Source: Stenotrophomonas sp. ZAC14D1_NAIMI4_1 (GTDB lineage: Bacteria > Pseudomonadota > Gammaproteobacteria > Xanthomonadales > Xanthomonadaceae). From it: DNA of 64,000 bases. Position 1 is the stretch's first letter, and each line of letters starts with the position of its first letter. Shown here piece after piece: positions 58,476-64,000 of the stretch. The stretch covers positions 3,373,233 to 3,437,232 of the forward strand of contig NZ_CP026001.1 in the NCBI RefSeq assembly GCF_003086775.1, written 5' to 3'. The notes under the pieces were generated by a model that saw nothing but the letters and a program-made list of their open reading frames with translations, did no database searches and was not told the origin of the DNA. The position numbers and the translations under genes were made by a program.

Positions 58476-59018
58476 ATGAATCCTGCTCCGAACCTGATCC
58501 TGATCGGCCCGATGGGCGCCGGCAAAACCTGCATCGGCCGCCGCCTGGCCGAGCGCTTCACGCTGGACTTCGTCGATGTCGACCAGGCCATCGTCGATGC
58601 GGCCGGGGCCAGCATTCCCACGATCTTCGAACATTCCGGCGAAGCCGGCTTCCGCAGCCATGAACGCGAGGCCCTGGCCCGCGTGCTGGAAGGCCGGGGC
58701 CAGCTGGTCTCGACCGGCGGCGGCGCCGTGCTGGAAGCCGGCAACCGTACGCTCATCGCCCAGCGCGGCTTCGTGGTCTACCTGCGGGTAAGCGTGGCCG
58801 CGCAGCTGGAACGCCTGGCCCGCGACAAGGGCCGGCCGCTGCTGCAGCGCCCCGACCGCGAGCAGGTGCTGCACGATCTGGCCGCGCTGCGTGACCCGCT
58901 GTACCGCGAGCTGGCCGACCTCACCCTCGATACCGACCCGTTTACCGCTGCCGATGCCACCGCCCAGCTTGTCGTCAAGCTGGCCATGCAATGGCAGCGC
59001 CAGGACCTGAACGCATGA
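58476..59018 (+). CDS. aroK: Shikimate kinase
   Basis: A 180-residue cytoplasmic P-loop kinase phosphorylating shikimate, fifth step of the chorismate pathway. [20 protein letters not shown] (Walker A), [20 protein letters not shown] (shikimate-binding Arg region) and STGGGAVL are diagnostic. ATG 58476 has AGAGGG upstream. Its stop overlaps the aroB start (ATGA), giving the conserved aroK-aroB coupling. Confidence 0.96.
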   Translation: MNPAPNLILIGPMGAGKTCIGRRLAERFTLDFVDVDQAIVDAAGASIPTIFEHSGEAGFRSHEREALARVLEGRGQLVSTGGGAVLEAGNRTLIAQRGFVVYLRVSVAAQLERLARDKGRPLLQRPDREQVLHDLAALRDPLYRELADLTLDTDPFTAADATAQLVVKLAMQWQRQDLNA

Positions 59019-60127
59019 CTTCCCCCGCCCTGCTGCAGGTCGCCGTTGGCGGCGACCGCCCCTACTCCATCACCATCGGCGCCGGCGCCCAGGCCGACGG
59101 CGCCGCGCTGGCCTCGCACGTGCGCGGCCGCCACGTGCTGCTGCTCAGCGACAGCGAGGTCGCCCCACTTTATCTGGCTGCCGTCAGGCAGGCGCTGCTG
59201 GCCGCACGCCCGGACCTGATCGTTGGCGAACACGTCCTGCAGGCCGGCGAAGCCTCCAAGACCCTGGCCGAGTTCGGCCGCGCCATTGAAGCATTGGCCG
59301 CGCTGGGTGCCACCCGCGATGCCTGCGTGTTCGCCCTCGGCGGCGGCGTGGTCGGCGATCTGGCCGGTTTCGCGGCGGCCTGCTGGATGCGCGGCGTGGA
59401 CTGCGTGCAGCTGCCGACCACCCTGCTGGCCATGGTCGACTCCTCGGTCGGCGGCAAGACCGCCGTGGACATCCCGGCCGGCAAGAACCTGGTCGGCGCC
59501 TTCCATCCCCCGCGCGCGGTCATCGCCGATACCCGCGTGCTGGCGACCCTGCCGCCGCGCGAACTGCGTGCCGGCCTGGCCGAAGTGGTGAAGTACGGCG
59601 CGCTGGGCGATGCGGTGTTCTTCGAATGGCTGCAGCAGCACGCCGATGCGCTGCTGGCCGGTGAGGATGCCGCGCTGGCCGAGGCCATCGCGCGCAGCTG
59701 CCGGCACAAGGCCGCCATCGTCGAGCGCGACCCGTTCGAGAAGGGCGAGCGCGCCCTGCTCAACCTGGGCCATACCTTTGGCCACGCCATCGAGACCGAG
59801 CAGGGCTATTCGGCCCCGGGCCGCGATGCGCTGAACCATGGCGAAGCCGTGGCGGTCGGCATGGTGCTGGCCGCCAAGCTGTCCACCGCACTGGGCCTGG
59901 CCGATGATGCCGACCGCGTGCGCCTGCAGGCCCTGCTGGAACGGCTGCAGCTGCCGGTGGCGATCCCCGCCGGGCTGGACCCGCAGGCCCTGCTGGGACG
60001 GATGCGGCTGGACAAGAAGAACGTGGCCGGCCGCCTGCGCCTGGTGCTGTGGCGTGGCATGGGCCGGGCCGAAGTGGTGCCGGACGTGGATGAAGCGGCG
60101 GTGCTGAAGGTGCTGTCGGCCCGGTAG
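59015..60127 (+). CDS. aroB: 3-dehydroquinate synthase
   Basis: A 370-residue NAD- and zinc/cobalt-dependent enzyme that cyclises DAHP to dehydroquinate. [47 protein letters not shown] and the metal site [12 protein letters not shown] ..HGEAVAVGM are all intact. ATG 59015 is the family start. The stop TAG (60125-60127) is the TAG of a SMAG GTAG. Confidence 0.97.
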   Translation: MTSPALLQVAVGGDRPYSITIGAGAQADGAALASHVRGRHVLLLSDSEVAPLYLAAVRQALLAARPDLIVGEHVLQAGEASKTLAEFGRAIEALAALGATRDACVFALGGGVVGDLAGFAAACWMRGVDCVQLPTTLLAMVDSSVGGKTAVDIPAGKNLVGAFHPPRAVIADTRVLATLPPRELRAGLAEVVKYGALGDAVFFEWLQQHADALLAGEDAALAEAIARSCRHKAAIVERDPFEKGERALLNLGHTFGHAIETEQGYSAPGRDALNHGEAVAVGMVLAAKLSTALGLADDADRVRLQALLERLQLPVAIPAGLDPQALLGRMRLDKKNVAGRLRLVLWRGMGRAEVVPDVDEAAVLKVLSAR

Positions 60128-60185
60128 TGCCGGCCGCTGGCCGGCTTCGCCGTTACCGGGGTTGTCGGCCAGCGGCCGGCACTAC
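60124..60185. repeat. SMAG pair providing the aroB stop codon
   Basis: GTAG-TGCCGGCC-GCT-GGCCGGC and the inverted half GCCGGCC..GGCACTAC ending at 60185, about 15 bp apart. Confidence 0.9.
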
Positions 60186-60229
60186 CACGTTGCGGCAGGG
60201 GTCACCCGTGCCCCGCTACAATCGGGCCC

Positions 60230-60469
60230 ATGCACGTCTACCTGCAACATCCCGATGCCGGTGCGCAGGCACCGCGCTTCCTGCGCCTGAGCCTGCAGCC
60301 GGACCTGTTCGGCGGTTGGGAGCTGCTGCGCGAGAGCGGCCGCGTCGGTGCGCGCTCGCAGCTGCGGCGCGAGCTGTTCCTGCAGGCCGACGAAGCCCGC
60401 CATGCCTTCGAGAAGGCCCGCGATGCCGAACTGCATCGCGGCTTCCAGATTCTTTCGCACGGCGACTGA
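60230..60469 (+). CDS. Stand-alone WGR-domain protein, 79 aa
   Basis: The whole protein is one WGR domain, with the central [18 protein letters not shown] (G-G-W-x-L-x-R-x-x-G-R-x-G motif), a [14 protein letters not shown] helix and a GFQI end. WGR domains bind nucleic acid in PARPs and occur fused to other modules in bacteria; free-standing copies are of unknown function. It lies between aroB and hemE with a possible start ATG 60230, 44 nt after the SMAG pair. Codon use is normal. Confidence 0.8.
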   Translation: MHVYLQHPDAGAQAPRFLRLSLQPDLFGGWELLRESGRVGARSQLRRELFLQADEARHAFEKARDAELHRGFQILSHGD

Positions 60470-60504
60470 CGCCGCTGCCAACTTTCGCCCAAGGAATGCC
60501 CATC

Positions 60505-61578
60505 GTGACCAGCCCCCTCCGCAACGATCGCCTGCTGCGCGCCCTGCGCCGCGAACCGGTGGACTGCACCCCCGTCTGGCTGATGCGCCAGGCCGGCCGC
60601 TACCTGCCGGAGTACCGCGCGACCCGGGCCAAGGCCGGCAGTTTCCTGGCCATGGCCAAGAACCCCGAGATCGCCTGCGAAGTCACCCTGCAGCCGCTGC
60701 GCCGCTTCCCGCTGGATGCGGCCATCCTGTTCTCGGACATCCTCACCATTCCCGATGCGATGGGCCTGGAGCTGTACTTCGTCGAAGGCGAGGGCCCGAA
60801 GTTCCGTCACCCGGTGCGCGATGAAGCCGCGATCGCCAGGCTGGCGGTGCCGGACATGGAGCAGGACCTGGGCTATGTGATGGACGCGGTGCGCCTGATC
60901 CGCCGCGAACTGGACGGCCAGGTGCCGCTGATCGGCTTCTCCGGCAGCCCGTGGACGCTGGCCTGCTACATGGTGGAAGGCGGTGGCAGCAAGGATTTCG
61001 CGCGCATCAAGGCGATGGCGCTGAACCACCCGCAGGCCCTGCACCGCCTGCTGGACGTCACCACCGAGGCGGTCATCGCCTACCTCGGCGCACAGCGTGC
61101 CGCCGGCGCGCAGGCCCTGCAGGTGTTCGACACCTGGGGCGGCGTGCTGTCGCCGGCGATGTACCGCGAGTTCTCGCTGCGTTACCTGCAGCGCATTGCC
61201 GAAGGCCTGGAGCGCGGCGAAGGCAGCGAGCGCACGCCGCTGATCCTGTTCGGCAAGGGCACCGGCCTGCACCTGGAAGCGCTGTCGCAGACCGGCGCCG
61301 ATGCGCTGGGCCTGGACTGGACGCTGGACCTGGACGAGGCGCTGCGCCGCACCGGTGGCCGTGTTGCCCTGCAGGGCAACCTCGACCCGACCACGCTGTA
61401 TGCCTCGCCCGACGCCATCGCCGCCGCCGCCGCACGCGTGCTGGACACCTATGCCGCCGGCAACGGCGGTTCGCGCGAGGGCCACGTGTTCAACCTGGGC
61501 CACGGCATGTCGCCGGACATGGACCCGGCGCACGTGCAGGTGCTGGTCGACGCGGTGCACGCGCACAGCCAGCGCTGA
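60505..61578 (+). CDS. hemE: Uroporphyrinogen decarboxylase
   Basis: A 357-residue cytosolic heme-biosynthesis enzyme that removes four carboxyls from uroporphyrinogen [22 protein letters not shown] (active-site Arg loop), [37 protein letters not shown] and [13 protein letters not shown] are diagnostic. GTG 60505 ([13 protein letters not shown]) is preferred because AAGGA lies 9 nt upstream; ATG 60496 directly abuts that Shine-Dalgarno sequence and would add three residues. Confidence 0.96.
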   Translation: MTSPLRNDRLLRALRREPVDCTPVWLMRQAGRYLPEYRATRAKAGSFLAMAKNPEIACEVTLQPLRRFPLDAAILFSDILTIPDAMGLELYFVEGEGPKFRHPVRDEAAIARLAVPDMEQDLGYVMDAVRLIRRELDGQVPLIGFSGSPWTLACYMVEGGGSKDFARIKAMALNHPQALHRLLDVTTEAVIAYLGAQRAAGAQALQVFDTWGGVLSPAMYREFSLRYLQRIAEGLERGEGSERTPLILFGKGTGLHLEALSQTGADALGLDWTLDLDEALRRTGGRVALQGNLDPTTLYASPDAIAAAAARVLDTYAAGNGGSREGHVFNLGHGMSPDMDPAHVQVLVDAVHAHSQR

Positions 61579-61592
61579 ACCCCGGCACAGGC

Positions 61593-61618
61593 CACGGCGC
61601 GGCATTGATCGCGCCGTG
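61593..61618 (+). terminator. Hairpin after hemE
   Basis: CACGGCGCG-N8-CGCGCCGTG perfect 9-bp stem 14 nt after the hemE stop. No clear T-run follows, so this may be an attenuator before the efflux gene. Confidence 0.5.
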
Positions 61619-61668
61619 ACCTGCATTGCGCGATCATGGCGGCCCCACGCTGCACCGGCCCCCACGCC

Positions 61669-63117
61669 ATGTCCGAACCGTCGCCCGCAGGCGCGCCCGC
61701 ACCCGACACCGCCGCATCAGCCGCCGAATACGCCCGTTTCCGCCCCCTGCTGTGGCTGGTCTCGCTGGCGATCTTCATGCAGATGCTCGATTCGACCATC
61801 GTCAACACGGCACTGCCGGCGATGGCCAGGAGCCTGGGCGAAAGCCCGCTGCAGATGCAGTCGGTGGTGTTCAGTTACGCCCTGGCGGTCGCCACCTTCA
61901 TCCCGGCCTCCGGTTGGATCGCTGACCGCTACGGCACCCGCCGTACCTTCCTGGTCGCGATCATCCTGTTCACCCTCGGCTCGCTGGCCTGTGCGCTGGC
62001 GCAGCACCTGCACCAGCTGGTCGGCGCCCGCGTACTGCAGGGCATCGGCGGCGCGATGCTGCTGCCGGTCGGCCGCCTGGCCGTGATGCGCTCGGTACCG
62101 CGCGAGGACTTCCTGCGTGCGATGAGCTTCATCGCCATTCCCGCACTGATCGGCCCGCTGATCGGCCCGACGCTGGGCGGCTGGCTGGTGGAGATCGCCT
62201 CGTGGCACTGGGTGTTCCTGATCAACCTGCCGATCGGCGTGATCGGGTTCATCGCCGCGATGAAGATCATGCCCGACCACTACGCCAGCCACCGCACCCG
62301 CTTCGACCTGCGCGGCTACATCATGCTGGCCTTTGCGATGGTGGTGCTGTCACTGGCGCTGGACGGCATTTCCGGCCTGGGCACGCCGCATGCGCTGATC
62401 ATGCTGATGACCGTGGCCGGCCTGGCCGCGCTGGTCGGCTACTGGCTGCACGCAGCCAATTCCACCGCGCCGCTGTTCTCGCTGGCGCTGTTCCGCGTGC
62501 CCAGCTACCGCATCGGCATCCTCGGCAACCTGTTCTCGCGCATCGGCAGCAGTGCCATGCCGATGCTGATCCCGCTGCTGCTGCAGGTCGGCCTCGGCCT
62601 GGGGCCGATGCATGCAGGCCTGATGATGGTGCCGGTGGCGGCGGCGGGCATGGTGTCGAAGAAGCTGGCGGTGAGGCTGGTGGAGCAGTACGGCTACCGC
62701 CGCGTGCTGATGATCAACACGGTGCTGGTGGGCCTGGCGATGGCCAGCTTCATCCTGATGACCCCGGGCCAGCACCTGGCCTGGCGCCTGGTGCAGCTGG
62801 CGTTCTTCGGTGCGGTCAATTCGCTGCAGTTCACGGTGATGAACACCGTGACGCTGCGTGACCTGGACCGCGAATTCGCCAGTTCCGGCAACAGCCTGCT
62901 GTCGATGGTGATGATGCTCGCGGCCGGTTTCGGCGCAGCGGCGGCCGGCAGCCTGCTGGCCGCGTTCGGCACGCACCTGGAGGGCCATGGCGCGACGGCG
63001 GCGCTGCATGCGACGTTCATCTGTGTGGGGGCGATCACGCTGACCTCGACGATGATTTTCTGGCAGTTGCCGGATACGAGGCCGGAACCGCGGCAGGTCG
63101 AGTCGGTGGCCGAGTAG
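61669..63117 (+). CDS. DHA2-family MFS multidrug transporter
   Basis: A 482-residue major facilitator with about 14 helices, close to MdtD/EmrB-type pumps. Marks are LDSTIVNTALPAMARSLGES in helix 1, GWIADRYGTRRTF (motif A), GARVLQGIGGAMLLPVGRL in helix 4 and GPTLGGWLVEIASWHWVFLINLP (motif C region). Drug:proton antiporter; substrates unknown. No emrA-like membrane fusion partner or regulator is adjacent. ATG 61669 (MSEPSPAG) chosen; ATG 61636 is in frame upstream. Confidence 0.9.
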   Translation: MSEPSPAGAPAPDTAASAAEYARFRPLLWLVSLAIFMQMLDSTIVNTALPAMARSLGESPLQMQSVVFSYALAVATFIPASGWIADRYGTRRTFLVAIILFTLGSLACALAQHLHQLVGARVLQGIGGAMLLPVGRLAVMRSVPREDFLRAMSFIAIPALIGPLIGPTLGGWLVEIASWHWVFLINLPIGVIGFIAAMKIMPDHYASHRTRFDLRGYIMLAFAMVVLSLALDGISGLGTPHALIMLMTVAGLAALVGYWLHAANSTAPLFSLALFRVPSYRIGILGNLFSRIGSSAMPMLIPLLLQVGLGLGPMHAGLMMVPVAAAGMVSKKLAVRLVEQYGYRRVLMINTVLVGLAMASFILMTPGQHLAWRLVQLAFFGAVNSLQFTVMNTVTLRDLDREFASSGNSLLSMVMMLAAGFGAAAAGSLLAAFGTHLEGHGATAALHATFICVGAITLTSTMIFWQLPDTRPEPRQVESVAE

Positions 63118-63351
63118 GTTTTTTCGGCAGGGCTGCGCCCTGCACCTGCAGAAGCCGAAGCCGAAGCAAGATCAAGAGCGGCATTCCGTGGGATGGCGGG
63201 GCGGTGCAGGTTCACGCGGCTGTTGGTGGGTGCCGACCGTTGGTCGGCACATCTGTCAGATTTCGAATCAATTCATCCACGCATGGCATGGATCTACTGT
63301 GTCGACCAAGGTCGACACCTACCCCTGCAGATCGCCATTTCGACAGACCCC
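63118..63351. repeat. Composite REP module, third copy (lacks the long hairpin core)
   Basis: The same parts as 6300-6600 read in the plus direction: GGCAGGGCTGCGCCC..CACCTGCAGA, AGCCGAAGCAAGATCAA, GCATTCCGTGGGA, then only a short GGCGGGG..GCGGCTG segment where copy B has the 102-bp hairpin. TGGGTGCCGACCGTTGGTCGGCAC at about 63228-63251 and CCACGCATGG..GATCTAC follow. A GTGTCGACC/GGTCGACAC palindrome variant lies at about 63299-63319. Confidence 0.8.
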
Positions 63352-64000
63352 GTGCCGACCAACGGTCGGCACCCACCAAAGCAGAACGCCGTTCCAGTAG
63401 ATCCACGCCATGCGTGGATGAAATCCGTCAGATATCGATATTCAAAATTGGATCCGCCCCCGTGCCGACCAACCGTCGGCCCCCACCAAAGCAGAACGCC
63501 GTTCCAGTAGATCCACGCCATGCGTGGATGAAATCCGTCAGATATCGATATTCAAAATTGGATCCGCCCCCGTGCCGACCAACCGTCGGCCCCCACCAAA
63601 GCAGAACGCCGTTCCAGTAGATCCACGCCATGCGTGGATGAAATCCGTCAGATATCGATATTCAAAATTGGATCCGCCCCCGTGCCGACCAACCGTCGGC
63701 CCCCACCAAAGCAGAACGCCGTTCCAGTAGATCCACGCCATGCGTGGATGAAATCCGTCAGATATCGACATTCAAAATTGGATCCGCCCCCGTGCCGACC
63801 AACCGTCGGCCCCCACCAAAGCAGAACGCCGTTCCAGTAGATCCACGCCATGCGTGGATGAAATCCGTCAGAAATCGATATTCAAAATTGGATCCGCCCC
63901 CGTGCCGACCAACGGTCGGCACCCACCAAAGCAGAACGCCGTTCCAGTAGATCCACGCCATGCGTGGATGAAATCCGTCAGATATCGATATTCAAAATTG
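63352..64000. repeat. 110-bp tandem repeat array, six copies, running out of the window
   Basis: Units start at 63352, 63462, 63572, 63682, 63792 and 63902 (the last cut at 99 bp). Each has GTGCCGACCAAC-GTCGGC, CACCAAAGCAGAACGCC, GTTCCAGTAGATCCACGCC (SMAG) and TCAGATATCGATATTC. Copies 1 and 6 carry AACGGTCGGCAC, copies 2-5 AACCGTCGGCCC. Copy 4 has GACATTC and copy 5 GAAATCG. Short frames read through it are not genes, because 110 is not a multiple of three. Confidence 0.95.

Noticed and set aside
63352..64000. Possible CRISPR array or protein repeat
   Set aside because: Units are 110 bp and contiguous with no unique spacers. 110 is not divisible by 3 and the 67-77-residue frames are the same sequence repeated, so they are not genes.

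Overview
The window is high-GC (roughly two-thirds G+C) gammaproteobacterial chromosome. It is almost certainly Stenotrophomonas, in or near the S. maltophilia complex. The clearest evidence is the set of intergenic stem-loops that begin with the tetranucleotide GTAG (SMAG-type REP elements), typical of S. maltophilia. Supporting evidence is an AAC(6')-Iz-like aminoglycoside acetyltransferase next to pdxH, a bacterial ACE-like M2 dipeptidase as found in Xanthomonas, and an AcnD/PrpF-type methylcitrate cluster. The bulk is ordinary core chromosome. I see no phage, plasmid, CRISPR array, rRNA or tRNA.

Layout. (1) 1-6001: a ColR/ColS-like two-component system, cut by the window start, faces an ArnT-like GT-C glycosyltransferase, a PAP2 phosphatase and an EptA-type phosphoethanolamine transferase. 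This looks like an envelope and lipid A modification locus. (2) 6002-6628: a gene-free block made of two inverted copies of a composite palindromic module. (3) 6629-11428: M2 dipeptidase lipoprotein, small conserved protein, ferric-siderophore reductase, Bcr/CflA efflux pump. (4) 11644-14769: a promoter and tandem glycine riboswitch control gcvP. (5) 14828-21444: VOC protein, amino-acid permease with PAS-AraC regulator, katE with a 65-residue companion, hydrolase and membrane protein. (6) 21543-26322: chemoreceptor, MerR regulator with divergent membrane protein, L,D-transpeptidase and M23 peptidase. (7) 26327-30259: small accessory genes, including a HEPN/MNT pair with a doubled operator and an AT-richer patch carrying an orphan-immunity-like gene. 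(8) 30454-38141: purA, DUF2065, hflKC, quinone oxidoreductase, PilH-like regulator, cbpA, peroxiredoxin and ferritin. (9) 38190-45543: pbpC and an alpha-2-macroglobulin, the usual periplasmic defence pair. (10) 45701-55787: the methylcitrate cycle (prpB-prpC-acnD-membrane protein-prpF-prpD) with divergent sigma54 activator prpR and a good -24/-12 promoter. (11) 55835-63117: DoxX protein, aac(6')/pdxH, P-loop kinase, aroK-aroB, WGR protein, hemE, DHA2 efflux pump. (12) 63118-64000: a third composite module running into a 110-bp tandem array that leaves the window.

The most unusual material is non-coding. Two copies of a ~102-bp hairpin have different but perfectly self-complementary 25-bp arms around a conserved 52-nt core, and a small stem inside the core shows paired substitutions. 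A third locus has the same flanks without the core. SMAG elements supply the TAG stop codon of five genes in the window. No previously undescribed protein system is securely demonstrated. The best protein-level candidates are the extra membrane protein inside the prp cluster, the HEPN/MNT pair, and the orphan-immunity-like gene.
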